A stretch of DNA of 64,000 nt from an uncultured Eubacteriales bacterium (GCA_910584745.1 CAJUDG010000003.1:124001-188000), one strand, 5' to 3'. Shown: positions 15,660 to 24,526, counted from the first letter of the stretch. Notes: generated by a model from the letters alone, not told the origin. Translations and numbers: made by a program.

Positions 15660-18362
15660 TTGTCCGAGCAAAAGAAACCATCGACCGGGAGCACCGGCTC
15701 AAAACGCAGTACGAGTACAGCTAAAGGCAGCGCCGCGAAAAAGCGCCCGCCCGCTAAAACCGCTCAGAGCAAGCCCGCCAGGAATAAAAAATCCGGCGCC
15801 AGGAAACACGCCCCGCCAAAGCCCACCGCCGAGGAGATACGCCAGCGCAATCAGGTGCGGGCCGTGGTGCTGTTTGCCTGCGCAATATTCTTTGGGTGCC
15901 TGACGATATTCGAGGGCGACAGCCTTTGGAAATGGGCTCATAACGCCATTCTGGGACTTTTCGGCGGCTGGGCCATGCTGTGGCCGGTGCTGATGATATA
16001 CGTGGCCGTGATAACCACTCTGGACCGGCCAATGGGCTCCATCAGCGGGAAGGTCTGGCTGACGGCGGTGGTGATACTGCTGTTCTGCGCCACGGGCTTT
16101 ATCTTCGGCGGAGCAAAGATTGCCGATGGTCTTTCTGTCTTCGACTACATAACCGCGCTCTACCGCACCAACGCGGGCGTTGGCGGCGGTGTGATGGGCG
16201 GGCTTCTGGGCCAGCTGCTGATAAGCGCGGCGGGGAAGACGGGCGCAAAAATAATAATTTTGCTATTGCTGTTCGTCAGTGTAATGATACTCACCGGCAC
16301 CACCCTTATCGGCCTGTTCCGTACCATCAAGAAGCCTGTCGAGGTGGTGAATGAGGGTATTCAGACCGCCCGGCAGCGCCGGGAGGAGGAGCGCGTGATA
16401 CTCCAGGAGGACTGGGAGGCGCGCTCGGCCATTGATGTGCCTTTAGAGCCATCCATACCAATGGGTCCCAGCAGTCCTAACGCACTGTTCCCGCCGGTGG
16501 AGCCCAGAAAGAAGCAAAAACGCAGCGAGAAGCTGGATAAGCTGGAGAAGGTCTTCGGCATAGAGGCTCCGCGGCCTGAATTGCAGCCTGAGCCTGAACC
16601 GGAGGAGAAGCCTGAGGATGAACTTCCGGCATCCCCGGTGTTCTCCCCAAACCCGCCCGCGCCGGTCACTGAACACGAGCCGGAGACCGAGGCCAGGGAA
16701 GAACAGCCAAAGCAGGAGAAGAATGCTCCCGAAGCGGAGAAGGAGCCTGAACAGGACATACCTATGCCAAAGCCACGTATGCAGGAGCCTGAACCCCGTC
16801 AGGCCACTCCACAGGAGAACGCCCTATATCAGGCACTGGATCAGCTCCAGACTCCGGGAAGCTACTGCTTCCCGCCCCTTACAATGCTTGCGATGAGCCC
16901 CCAGGCCGACCGGGCCAAGGAGACAGAGGAGCTTCAGACCAACGGAAAGATACTGGTGGACACGCTTAACAGCTTTGGGGTAAGCACAAAGATAATGGAC
17001 ATCTGCCGGGGACCCTCGGTCACCCGGTACGAGATACAGCCCGCGGCGGGGGTGAAGATAAGCAAGATAACCTCGCTCTCCGACGATCTGGCGCTGAACC
17101 TGGCGGCAACCGGCGTGCGCATAGAGGCCCCCATCCCCGGCAAGGCGGCGGTGGGTATAGAGGTGCCCAACCGCTCCCGCAGTTCCGTGCGTATGCGGGA
17201 CCTGATACAGTCCAACGCCTTCCAGACCTCCAAGAGCAAGCTCTCCGTGGCTTTGGGCCGGGACATAGCCGGCCAGCCGGTGGTTGCGGACCTTGCCCGG
17301 ATGCCCCATATACTTATAGCGGGCACCACCGGCTCCGGAAAGTCCGTGTGCACCAACTCCATGATAATCAGTATGCTCTATAAGGCCAGCCCCGACGAGG
17401 TGCGCTTTTTGATGATAGACCCCAAGGCCGTGGAGCTCACCGGCTATAACGGCCTGCCTCATATGCTGGTGCCTGTTGTCACCGACCCCCATAAGGCAGC
17501 GGGGGCTCTGGGCTGGGCTGTGAACGAGATGATGAAGCGCTACAAGATATTCTCAGAGAACAATGTCAGAAACCTCCAGGGTTATAACAATCTGGCCGAG
17601 GCTCAGAATTATGAGGACGAGAACGGCCAGCCTATGCCCGCAATGCCCCAGATAGTGATAATCATCGACGAGCTGGCCGACTTGATGATGGCCACCCCGA
17701 AGGAGGTGGAGGACTCCATCTGCCGTCTGGCCCAGCTGGCCCGGGCGGCAGGTATGCACCTTGTGGTTGCTACCCAGCGCCCATCCGTAGACGTGGTGAC
17801 CGGCCTTATCAAGGCCAATATCCCCAGCCGCATAGCCCTGACGGTTTCCACGGCGGTGGACTCCCGCACCATTATCGACACTGTGGGCGCGGACAAGCTG
17901 CTGGGACAGGGGGACATGCTCTTTGCCCCGGTGGGCAGCAACAAGCCCATACGCGTCCAGGGCTGCTTTGTCAGCGACGAGGAGATATCCTCCATAGTGG
18001 AGTTTGTGAAGAAGACCAAGTCCATGGAGTACGACACCGAGATCATCGAGGAGATAGAGCGCAACGCTGCCAACACCGGCGACCAGAAGGATGACGACGG
18101 CGAGCGTTCTGGAGAAGTGGACCCCATGATGGACGAGGCCATCAAGGTGGTGGTGGAGGCCGGGCAGGCCAGCACCTCCCTTTTGCAGCGCCGGCTGCGC
18201 CTGGGCTATGCAAGAGCCGGGCGGCTCATAGACGAGATGGAGCAGCTGGGCATAGTGGGTCCCCACGAGGGCTCGAAGCCGCGGCAGGTGCTCATGACCT
18301 ACACCCAGTGGCTTGAACGCAACATGCAGAAGCCTGACCAGCCTGATAATAACGAAGAATAG
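15660..18362 (+). CDS. spoIIIE: DNA translocase SpoIIIE/FtsK
   Basis: A 900-residue septal DNA pump. Order: a Lys/Ser/Pro-rich basic N-terminus, four membrane spans between about residues 65 and 225, an acidic Pro/Glu linker (about 250-385), then the alpha/beta motor with Walker A AGTTGSGKSVCTN and Walker B IVIIIDELADLMM, and a C-terminal gamma winged helix (LLQRRLRLGYARAGRLIDEMEQLG) that reads polar DNA sequences. The start is TTG 15660, placed by AGGGAGGAAAG just upstream. In sporulation it moves the chromosome into the forespore; nearby spoIIIA and tepA fit SpoIIIE rather than a vegetative-only FtsK, but sequence alone cannot divide these roles. Confidence 0.95.
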   Translation: MSEQKKPSTGSTGSKRSTSTAKGSAAKKRPPAKTAQSKPARNKKSGARKHAPPKPTAEEIRQRNQVRAVVLFACAIFFGCLTIFEGDSLWKWAHNAILGLFGGWAMLWPVLMIYVAVITTLDRPMGSISGKVWLTAVVILLFCATGFIFGGAKIADGLSVFDYITALYRTNAGVGGGVMGGLLGQLLISAAGKTGAKIIILLLLFVSVMILTGTTLIGLFRTIKKPVEVVNEGIQTARQRREEERVILQEDWEARSAIDVPLEPSIPMGPSSPNALFPPVEPRKKQKRSEKLDKLEKVFGIEAPRPELQPEPEPEEKPEDELPASPVFSPNPPAPVTEHEPETEAREEQPKQEKNAPEAEKEPEQDIPMPKPRMQEPEPRQATPQENALYQALDQLQTPGSYCFPPLTMLAMSPQADRAKETEELQTNGKILVDTLNSFGVSTKIMDICRGPSVTRYEIQPAAGVKISKITSLSDDLALNLAATGVRIEAPIPGKAAVGIEVPNRSRSSVRMRDLIQSNAFQTSKSKLSVALGRDIAGQPVVADLARMPHILIAGTTGSGKSVCTNSMIISMLYKASPDEVRFLMIDPKAVELTGYNGLPHMLVPVVTDPHKAAGALGWAVNEMMKRYKIFSENNVRNLQGYNNLAEAQNYEDENGQPMPAMPQIVIIIDELADLMMATPKEVEDSICRLAQLARAAGMHLVVATQRPSVDVVTGLIKANIPSRIALTVSTAVDSRTIIDTVGADKLLGQGDMLFAPVGSNKPIRVQGCFVSDEEISSIVEFVKKTKSMEYDTEIIEEIERNAANTGDQKDDDGERSGEVDPMMDEAIKVVVEAGQASTSLLQRRLRLGYARAGRLIDEMEQLGIVGPHEGSKPRQVLMTYTQWLERNMQKPDQPDNNEE

Positions 18363-18368
18363 ACAGCA

Positions 18369-18405
18369 AAGAAGGACTGCCGGAGGAACGGCGGTCCTTC
18401 TTTTT
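18369..18405 (+). terminator. Terminator after spoIIIE
   Basis: A long stem (about 18369-18383 with 18389-18403, one G-U pair) is followed by TTTTT. Confidence 0.85.
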
Positions 18406-18436
18406 GGCTGTGCTGGTAAAAAATATTTTTTCCCCC

Positions 18437-18465
18437 TTGACAAACAGCACAAGTTAGTGTAAACT
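18437..18465 (+). promoter_or_regulatory. Promoter of the feo operon
   Basis: TTGACA (18437-18442), 17 bp, TAAACT (18460-18465). The -10 box lies within the first DtxR-like palindrome, so occupancy by a metal-loaded regulator would block polymerase. Confidence 0.8.
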
Positions 18466-18490
18466 AATTAGCAGAGTTAGGGGTACCTAA
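18454..18490. promoter_or_regulatory. Two DtxR-like iron boxes at the feo promoter
   Basis: TTAGTGTAAACTAA (18454-18467) and TTAGGGGTACCTAA (18477-18490) are both perfect 5-bp inverted repeats with 4-bp centres, their midpoints 23 bp apart. The form TTAGg-N4-cCTAA is the core of DtxR/IdeR-type iron operators. One covers the -10 box and the other the early transcribed region. Confidence 0.7.
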
Positions 18491-18517
18491 TAAAAAGAGG
18501 ACCAGGAGGGAGGCAGA

Positions 18518-18730
18518 ATGATGCCATTAACTATGGCGGCAACCGGAGAGACGGTGACTATCCGCAGGATAACCGGGAAGGACGAGGTGCGGCAGCGCCT
18601 GGCGGAGCTGGGGTTTGTGGTGGACAGCCCGGTGACGGTGGTCAGCAAGCTTGCCGGGAACCTGATACTTCAGGTCAGGGACAGCCGGGTAGCGCTGGAT
18701 AAGACCATGGCAAACCGTATACAGATCTAA
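18518..18730 (+). CDS. feoA: FeoA-type ferrous iron transport protein (first copy)
   Basis: A 70-residue SH3-like FeoA-domain protein that supports FeoB. Text such as TGETVTIRRITGKDEVRQRLAELGFVVDSPVTVV and LILQVRDSRVALDKTMANRI matches the family throughout. The AGGAGGGAGG ahead of two adjacent ATGs permits a start at 18518 or 18521. First gene of the operon controlled by the boxes at 18454-18490; the second FeoA starts 18 nt after its stop. Confidence 0.93.
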   Translation: MMPLTMAATGETVTIRRITGKDEVRQRLAELGFVVDSPVTVVSKLAGNLILQVRDSRVALDKTMANRIQI

Positions 18731-18748
18731 CTTTAAGGAGGTATTGGA

Positions 18749-18970
18749 ATGAGAACGCTGAAAGAGGCAAGAGTGGGCGACACCGTACAGGTGGTGAAGC
18801 TCCACGGAGAGGGCGCGGTAAAGCGGCGCATCATGGACATGGGCATTACCAAGGGGGTGGAGGTCTTTGTGCGCAAGGTGGCGCCCCTGGGCGACCCCAT
18901 GGAGCTCTCTGTGCGCGGGTATGAGCTCTCTCTGCGCAAGGCGGACGCCGGTATGATAGAGATAGCATGA
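18749..18970 (+). CDS. feoA: FeoA-type ferrous iron transport protein (second copy)
   Basis: A 73-residue FeoA-domain protein: LKEARVGDTVQVVKLHGEGAVKRRIMDMGITKGVEVFVRKVAPLGDPMELSVRGYELSLRKADA is the standard FeoA consensus (GDxxxV, RRxMDMG, PLGDPMEVxVRGYELSLRK). It is closer to the canonical sequence than the first copy, so the two are not recent duplicates. AAGGAGG precedes ATG 18749. Tandem FeoA genes before feoB are common in Clostridia. Confidence 0.95.
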   Translation: MRTLKEARVGDTVQVVKLHGEGAVKRRIMDMGITKGVEVFVRKVAPLGDPMELSVRGYELSLRKADAGMIEIA

Positions 18971-18986
18971 TTTTTTTGCCATACAG

Positions 18987-19000
18987 TTAGTTACAGCTAA
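18987..19000. promoter_or_regulatory. Third, weaker DtxR-like box before feoB
   Basis: TTAGTTACAGCTAA keeps the TTAG/CTAA ends and the 14-bp length of the two promoter boxes but has a mismatch at the inner pair. It lies between the second feoA and feoB. It may be chance or an internal control point. Confidence 0.35.
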
Positions 19001-19018
19001 TAACAGGAGGGACCTAAA

Positions 19019-21262
19019 ATGGAGATAAAGATAGCCCTTGCCGGAAACCCCAACTGCGGCAAGACCACGCTTTTCAACGCCCTGACCGGCTCCAGCCAGT
19101 ATGTGGGCAACTGGCCCGGGGTGACGGTGGAGAAGAAGGAAGGCCGCTTGAAAGGAAACAAGGACGTGATCATCCAGGACCTGCCGGGCATATATTCGCT
19201 TTCGCCCTACACCCTCGAGGAGGTGGTAGCCAGAAGCTACCTAGTGAACGAGAAGCCCGACGCTATCCTAAACATTGTGGACGGCACCAATATCGAGCGC
19301 AATCTGTACCTTACCACCCAGCTTATCGAGCTTGGCCTGCCGGTGGTGGTGGCCGTGAACATGATAGACCTGGTGCGCAAAAACGGCGATACCATCGACC
19401 TAAAGAAGCTTGGCGAGGCCCTGGGCTGCCAGGTGGTGGAGATGAGCGCACTAAAGGGGGAGGGCGGCGCAGAGGCCGCCCAGCGCGCGGTGGAACTGGC
19501 TAAACAGAAGCGCTCCGGCGAGCTGCCACACGTGTTCACCGGCAGTGTGGAGCACGCTATTGCCCATATTGAGGAATCCATTTCCAGCATGGTTAGCGAA
19601 AACTACCTGCGCTGGTACGCCATAAAGCTGTTTGAGAGGGATGAGAAGGTCCTTGGGGAGTTGAATATAAACGCCGGGCTCATGGCCCATCTTGAGGAGC
19701 ATATAGCCGACTGCGAAAAAGAGCTTGACGACGACGCGGAGAGCATCATCACAAACCAGCGCTACAGCTATATCAACGCTGTTGTAGACAAAGCCGTAAA
19801 GAAAAAAGCGGCCAAGCACAGCCTGTCCGTGTCCGACAAGATAGACCGGGTGGTGACGAACCGGGTGCTGGCCCTGCCCATCTTCGTTGTGGTCATGTTC
19901 TTAGTGTACGCCATAGCCATGGGCGGCTGGAAGGTCTCTATAGGCACGGCCCTGACCGACTGGGCCAACGACGGCCTGTTCGGCGAGGGCTGGCTTATGC
20001 CGTTTGTGTCCGATGTTGAGGGCTATGAAGCGGCTGCCGAAGCGTTTGAAGGGGTCGACCCCGGCGACTACGGCGTATGGGTGCCGGGCTTTGGCGCTAT
20101 AGGCGGCTGGCTGGAGGAAATTGGCTGCGCCCCATGGTTGACCGGGCTCATCGCTGATGGTATAATAGGAGGCGTAGGGGCGGTGCTGGGCTTCGTGCCC
20201 CAGATGCTGGTGCTGTTCCTCTTGCTGTCCATCCTTGAGGACGTGGGCTATATGGCCCGCATAGCCTTCATAATGGACCGCATCTTCCGAAAGTTCGGCC
20301 TCTCAGGCAAGAGCTTCATCCCCATGCTGGTGGGCACCGGCTGCGGCGTGCCCGGGGTCATGGCCTCCCGCACCATCGAGAACGAGCGCGACCGGCGCAT
20401 GACCGTCATGACAACCTGCTTTGTGCCCTGCGGCGCTAAGATGCCCATTATCGGCATGTTCGCGGGGGCGCTGTTCGGGGACAGCACATGGGTGGCCACC
20501 TCGGCCTACTTTATCGGAATTGCCGCCATAGTTGTCTCCGGCATAATCCTAAAGAAGACGAGGATGTTCGCGGGCGACCCGGCTCCCTTTGTCATGGAGC
20601 TGCCCGCCTATCACGTGCCCTCGGCTGGAAATGTCCTGCGTTCCACCTGGGAGCGGGGCTGGTCCTTCATCAAACGCGCCGGGACAGTCATACTGGCCTC
20701 CACGATCATACTCTGGTTCCTACAAGGTTTCGGGTTTGAGAACGGCGCCTTCGGCATGGTAGAGGACAACGGCTCATCCCTGCTGGCTATGGCAGGCTCG
20801 GCACTGGCGGTCATATTCGCGCCCCTGGGCTTTGGCACCTGGCAGGCCGCGGTCGCCACCATAACCGGCCTTATCGCCAAGGAGGAGGTGGTAAGCACCT
20901 TCGGCGTGCTGTACCCCGGCGATATGAACGCGGAGATAGCTCTGGCCTATACGCCCATAGCGGCCTACAGCTTCATGATATTCAACCTGCTCTGCGCGCC
21001 GTGCTTTGCGGCCATGGGCGCCATCAGGCGGGAGATGAACAGCCGGAAATGGACCCTGGGGGCTATCGGCTATATGTGCGGCTTTGCCTACATTGCCTCA
21101 TTTGTGGTGTACCAGATTGGCCGGGCGTTTACGGGCGGCTTTGGCATAGGCACGGTGCTGGCGCTTATGGTGCTGGCCGGTGTTATCTATCTGATGGCCC
21201 GCAAGAACAGATACGAAGATGATCACCTGGCGGTAAGCGCCGTAGCTGCCGCGGGGAAGTGA
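19019..21262 (+). CDS. feoB: Ferrous iron transporter FeoB
   Basis: A 747-residue inner-membrane Fe(II) transporter with an N-terminal G-protein domain: G1 GNPNCGKT (residues 9-16), G3 DLPGIYSL and G4 NMID. A helical GDP-dissociation-inhibitor-like region follows to about residue 265, then two Gate motifs within the membrane part (VGTGCGVPGVMASRTIEN and FVPCGAKMPIIGMF). A long acidic/aromatic insertion after the first span (about 315-365) is a feature of clostridial FeoB. GGAGG precedes the ATG. The operon is closed by a small Cys-rich partner and a terminator. Confidence 0.97.
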   Translation: MEIKIALAGNPNCGKTTLFNALTGSSQYVGNWPGVTVEKKEGRLKGNKDVIIQDLPGIYSLSPYTLEEVVARSYLVNEKPDAILNIVDGTNIERNLYLTTQLIELGLPVVVAVNMIDLVRKNGDTIDLKKLGEALGCQVVEMSALKGEGGAEAAQRAVELAKQKRSGELPHVFTGSVEHAIAHIEESISSMVSENYLRWYAIKLFERDEKVLGELNINAGLMAHLEEHIADCEKELDDDAESIITNQRYSYINAVVDKAVKKKAAKHSLSVSDKIDRVVTNRVLALPIFVVVMFLVYAIAMGGWKVSIGTALTDWANDGLFGEGWLMPFVSDVEGYEAAAEAFEGVDPGDYGVWVPGFGAIGGWLEEIGCAPWLTGLIADGIIGGVGAVLGFVPQMLVLFLLLSILEDVGYMARIAFIMDRIFRKFGLSGKSFIPMLVGTGCGVPGVMASRTIENERDRRMTVMTTCFVPCGAKMPIIGMFAGALFGDSTWVATSAYFIGIAAIVVSGIILKKTRMFAGDPAPFVMELPAYHVPSAGNVLRSTWERGWSFIKRAGTVILASTIILWFLQGFGFENGAFGMVEDNGSSLLAMAGSALAVIFAPLGFGTWQAAVATITGLIAKEEVVSTFGVLYPGDMNAEIALAYTPIAAYSFMIFNLLCAPCFAAMGAIRREMNSRKWTLGAIGYMCGFAYIASFVVYQIGRAFTGGFGIGTVLALMVLAGVIYLMARKNRYEDDHLAVSAVAAAGK

Positions 21263-21274
21263 GGAGGTATTAAT

Positions 21275-21460
21275 ATGCTGGCTGCCGTGGCGGTCAATAT
21301 GCCGACGATAATAATTGGGCTGATAATAGCGGTCACATTTGCGGTGATAGTCATTCGGGGCATTATAAAGCGCAAAAACGGAGAGGGCGGCTGTGGCTGC
21401 GGCTGCTCCGGATGCCCAAACAGCGCAATATGTCATAAAGGGAGTTCAAAAGATAAGTAG
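21275..21460 (+). CDS. FeoB-associated Cys-rich membrane protein
   Basis: A 61-residue single-span protein: residues 10-31 form the membrane helix, followed by IIKRKNGEGGCGCGCSGCP with the C-x-C-x-C-x2-C cluster and a further Cys before the basic end. This is the small partner often found right after feoB in Firmicutes, thought to assist Fe(II) handling. GAGGAGGT precedes the ATG, 12 nt after the feoB stop. Confidence 0.9.
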   Translation: MLAAVAVNMPTIIIGLIIAVTFAVIVIRGIIKRKNGEGGCGCGCSGCPNSAICHKGSSKDK

Positions 21461-21472
21461 GCTGATACGTGG

Positions 21473-21500
21473 AATTGCCGTCCTGAGAGGGACGGCAATT
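21473..21500 (+). terminator. Terminator of the feo operon
   Basis: A perfect 11-bp stem (AATTGCCGTCC at 21473-21483, GGACGGCAATT at 21490-21500) with a 6-nt loop; the tail is TCGCTAAATTTTG, only moderately T-rich. Confidence 0.75.
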
Positions 21501-21538
21501 TCGCTAAATTTTGTTTCAAAAGCGGATAAAAAGGGCCC

Positions 21539-21567
21539 TTGTTTTTTGTCGGGAAATATGATAAAAT
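21539..21567 (+). promoter_or_regulatory. Promoter of the pseudokinase gene
   Basis: TTGTTT (21539-21544), 17 bp, TAAAAT (21562-21567). Confidence 0.6.
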
Positions 21568-21636
21568 GACATAGAAACATGATATTCTGGGTGGAGTATA
21601 CCGATTCCGCCCGAAAATGAGCAGTGGGGTAAGAAA

Positions 21637-23241
21637 ATGTCCGAGAGACTCTGTATGAATTGTTTTTCCGAATACCACCCCGACATGGGTACAAGCCAAT
21701 GCCTGGCCTGTGGATGGGACAATGGAAAGCTCCAGCCGCACGGGGCGCTCCCCTATGAAACGGAGATCGCCTCCAGGTACATAGTCGGCCGCGTCAGGGC
21801 CGCCAATGGCGAGGGCTTTACCTACTGCGCTCTGGACAAGACCACGCAGAAGACAGTGGCGCTTAGGGAGTTCTTTCCCCGGGCCATTGCCGGCCGGGAC
21901 GAGCTGGGCACGGTTGTCCCAAGTCCAGACCATGCCAGGACATTCAGACAATACAGCCAGGATTTTTTGGAGCTGTCAAAAAACGTCAGCCGCCTGCGCG
22001 AGGTCACGGTGGTGGAGTCGGTGCTGGATATAGTTGAGGAGAATGGCACGGTGTATACCGTCTATTCCGATGAGGGGACCGTATCCCTGCGCCGATATGT
22101 GCGGGATTCCGGCGGGAGGCTCACCTGGAACGAGACCAGCCGCCTGTTCACCCCGGTCATAACGGCCTTAAGCCTGATAAACTCCCTGGGCGTCAGCCAT
22201 CTGGCCCTGTCGCCCGAGACCCTCAGGGTGGACCGGGACGGCAATATGGTGATAACCGGTTTCAGTATAAATGCCATACACAGAGCCGGTGCACTGTTGG
22301 GCCTGGAGCTGTATCAGGGCTGCGCGGCCATTGAGCAGTACAGCGCCAAAGCTGCCTGCGGAGAGGTCAGCGACGTGTACGCCCTAGGGGCCTGTATGCT
22401 TTTCTGCCTCTCGGGCCAGCTGCCCGGAGAGGCCACAAAACGGCTGCATGACCAGCGCCTTATGATATCCAAGGACATACTGAAGGCTGTGCCGCCCTTC
22501 GCGGTGACGGCCATAGCGAACTCCCTTCAAATAAAGCAGGCCGACCGCACCGGCAGTTTCGAGGTCTTCCGCACGGAGCTGAATTCCGCCCCGGCCCTGG
22601 TGGACGAGGTGGAGGAGACGGATGCAATACGCCGCCTGCCGCCGGTATCCCGGGACCTGCCCCGCCGCCGCTTCTATATGCCGCCGGTGGTGTGGCTGAT
22701 AGTGTCCTGCGCGGCTACGCTGGTGGTGCTGTTTGTGATAGCGTCCTCCTGGCTTGGGGATCAGGGGATGTCCTTCAACGATATTGGGGAGATATTCGAC
22801 AGCAGTGCCTCCGGAGAGCCGGTGGATGTGCCTGATATGGTTGGGCAGAGTTATGTCCAATGGGAGAACCGCACCAAAAGCGGTGAGTTTGATTTTAAGC
22901 TGAACGTGAAAAGTAAGGAATATAACGATGCAATAGAGGAGGGCTGCATAATCAGCCAGGACCCTGATAAGGGCGGGACAGTGGAGCCCGGGGGAACCGT
23001 CTCTGTGACGGTCAGCCAGGGCAAGGCCATACGCACCCTGCCGGAGTATGATGGCCTGAGCTTTGCCGAACTGCAGGGAAGGCTTCGGGACGACGGCTTC
23101 TCTCCGGCCAAGGAGGAGGTCTTCAGCACCGAGGTGGAGTTGGGTTTTGTCATCGGCTATAAGGACCGAGAGCCGGGGGAAGAAGTAAATTACGGCGAAA
23201 CCATCACCGTGATAGTCAGCGCCGGGCCTGAAACGGAATAG
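21637..23241 (+). CDS. Zinc-ribbon/protein-kinase-like/PASTA membrane protein, predicted pseudokinase
   Basis: A 534-residue protein. Order: a zinc ribbon with C6-x2-C9 and C22-x2-C25, a kinase-fold region (about 40-320), a membrane span (about 349-371), and two PASTA-like repeats outside (about 395-460 and 463-533). Compared with the Hanks-type kinases of this architecture, VAIKEYFP reads VALREFFP (Lys to Arg77), HRDxxPxN reads HLALSPET (Asp to Ala190, Asn to Thr195), and DFG reads GFS (208-210). The Gly loop is also altered (RAANGEG). So it is very probably inactive and may sense wall fragments and act as a scaffold. Its own promoter and a terminator flank it. Confidence 0.85.
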   Translation: MSERLCMNCFSEYHPDMGTSQCLACGWDNGKLQPHGALPYETEIASRYIVGRVRAANGEGFTYCALDKTTQKTVALREFFPRAIAGRDELGTVVPSPDHARTFRQYSQDFLELSKNVSRLREVTVVESVLDIVEENGTVYTVYSDEGTVSLRRYVRDSGGRLTWNETSRLFTPVITALSLINSLGVSHLALSPETLRVDRDGNMVITGFSINAIHRAGALLGLELYQGCAAIEQYSAKAACGEVSDVYALGACMLFCLSGQLPGEATKRLHDQRLMISKDILKAVPPFAVTAIANSLQIKQADRTGSFEVFRTELNSAPALVDEVEETDAIRRLPPVSRDLPRRRFYMPPVVWLIVSCAATLVVLFVIASSWLGDQGMSFNDIGEIFDSSASGEPVDVPDMVGQSYVQWENRTKSGEFDFKLNVKSKEYNDAIEEGCIISQDPDKGGTVEPGGTVSVTVSQGKAIRTLPEYDGLSFAELQGRLRDDGFSPAKEEVFSTEVELGFVIGYKDREPGEEVNYGETITVIVSAGPETE

Positions 23242-23250
23242 CGTAAAACG

Positions 23251-23288
23251 GCGGGCTGCTCTTATCCGGACCGGATAGAACAGCCCGC
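23251..23288 (+). terminator. Terminator after the pseudokinase gene
   Basis: GCGGGCTG ... CAGCCCGC outer stem with an inner TATCCG/CGGATA stem, followed by TGTCCTTT. Confidence 0.75.
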
Positions 23289-23336
23289 TGTCCTTTGAGA
23301 AAAAATGTCAGCCCAATATTTAGTGCGGGTACACCC

Positions 23337-23365
23337 TTGCAATACGGCAGAGATTGTGGTATGAT
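23337..23365 (+). promoter_or_regulatory. Promoter of the MreB-like gene
   Basis: TTGCAA (23337-23342), 17 bp, TATGAT (23360-23365). Confidence 0.75.
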
Positions 23366-23448
23366 AAAAAGAAAGCTTTTTGCTTTGCGCACAGCGGGCC
23401 TATGAGGCACACGGCTGCCGCGCATAAAAGTGGAGGATGGGTTTTATA

Positions 23449-24471
23449 ATGGGTAATGATATTGCCATAGACCTGGGCACCGCCCGTTTTAAGGTCTACC
23501 AGGAGGGACGGGGTATTGTTTTGAACGAGCCCGCAGTCATCGCCGTGGACAATATGACCGAGGAAATAATCGCCATCGGCACACAGGCCTATGGTATGCT
23601 TGGCCGCACCTCTAACCGTATAACGGTTGCAAGGCCGCTATGCAACGGGGTCATTTCCGACCTGACCCTTGCGGAGCACCTTATTGCCTATTACCTTCGC
23701 CAGGTGGGACGCAGCAGAGTGTTCATGCCTCGGGTGGTGGTAAGCGTGCCCTGCGGCATCACCGGGGTGGAGAAGAGGGCCGTAGTGGACGCCATCAGCG
23801 CCGCCGGGGTGCGCAAGGTGTGTCTCATTGAAGAGCCTGTGGCCGCCGCTATCGGCGCCGGAGTGGATATTGCCGCTCCCCGCGGCTGTATGGTGGTGGA
23901 CGTGGGAGAGGGCACCACGGATATGGCGGTGATATCTCTTAACGGCATAGCCATCGCCAACTCCGTACATATCGCCGGGAAGGATTTCAACGATGCCATA
24001 ATAAAATATGTCCGGCGTAAGTTCGGCCTTGTTATAGGAGACCGTATGGCGGAGGACGCCAAGATAGCTATTGGCTGCGCCTATCCGCGGCGCAAGCTGA
24101 CCTCCTACACACTGAAAGGCCTCGATACGCTCAACGGCCTGCCCCGCACCACGGTCATGACCTCCGACGACATGATTGAGGCATTGATAGAGCCGGCCAT
24201 TTCCATTGTGCGCATAGTTCAGGCCACACTTGAGATGACCGCGCCGGAGCTGCTGGCGGATATCTTTACAGACGGCATCTACCTGACCGGGGGCTCCGCA
24301 AACCTATATGGTCTGTCAACGCTGCTGTCAAAAAAGACGAAGATACCAGTGGTTGTGGGGGACGAACCGGAAAACTGCGTGGTGAACGGCGCCGGCAGGG
24401 CGGTAAAGTTCATTGACAAGATGGACCGCACGGACCACGGCAGGATCAACCCGCTGATGGCCTATAACTGA
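23449..24471 (+). CDS. MreB/Mbl-like actin-family protein
   Basis: A 340-residue bacterial actin homologue that would polymerise under the membrane and guide wall synthesis. Phosphate-1 loop AIDLGTARFKVY (residues 4-15), phosphate-2 loop DVGEGTTDMAVISL and the adenosine motif LTGGSANLYGL are in place. In MreB and Mbl the second loop is usually D-x-G-G-G-T-T-D; here the second Gly is Glu, and the first loop has ARFKV for the usual ANTLV. So it may be an MreB paralogue with changed ATP handling. ATG 23449 is taken as start because GGAGG at 23432-23436 is well placed; an upstream ATG overlaps it. Canonical mreBCD neighbours are absent. Confidence 0.85.
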   Translation: MGNDIAIDLGTARFKVYQEGRGIVLNEPAVIAVDNMTEEIIAIGTQAYGMLGRTSNRITVARPLCNGVISDLTLAEHLIAYYLRQVGRSRVFMPRVVVSVPCGITGVEKRAVVDAISAAGVRKVCLIEEPVAAAIGAGVDIAAPRGCMVVDVGEGTTDMAVISLNGIAIANSVHIAGKDFNDAIIKYVRRKFGLVIGDRMAEDAKIAIGCAYPRRKLTSYTLKGLDTLNGLPRTTVMTSDDMIEALIEPAISIVRIVQATLEMTAPELLADIFTDGIYLTGGSANLYGLSTLLSKKTKIPVVVGDEPENCVVNGAGRAVKFIDKMDRTDHGRINPLMAYN

Positions 24472-24526
24472 GGACCGCGCGCGTACTTATCAAAAAATAA
24501 CCGCATAACGGAGGAATATACCATCG

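Noticed and set aside
18437..18490. Fur box at the feo promoter
   Set aside because: The palindromes have the TTAGg-N4-cCTAA form of DtxR-type sites and lack the GATAAT hexamer array of Fur boxes.
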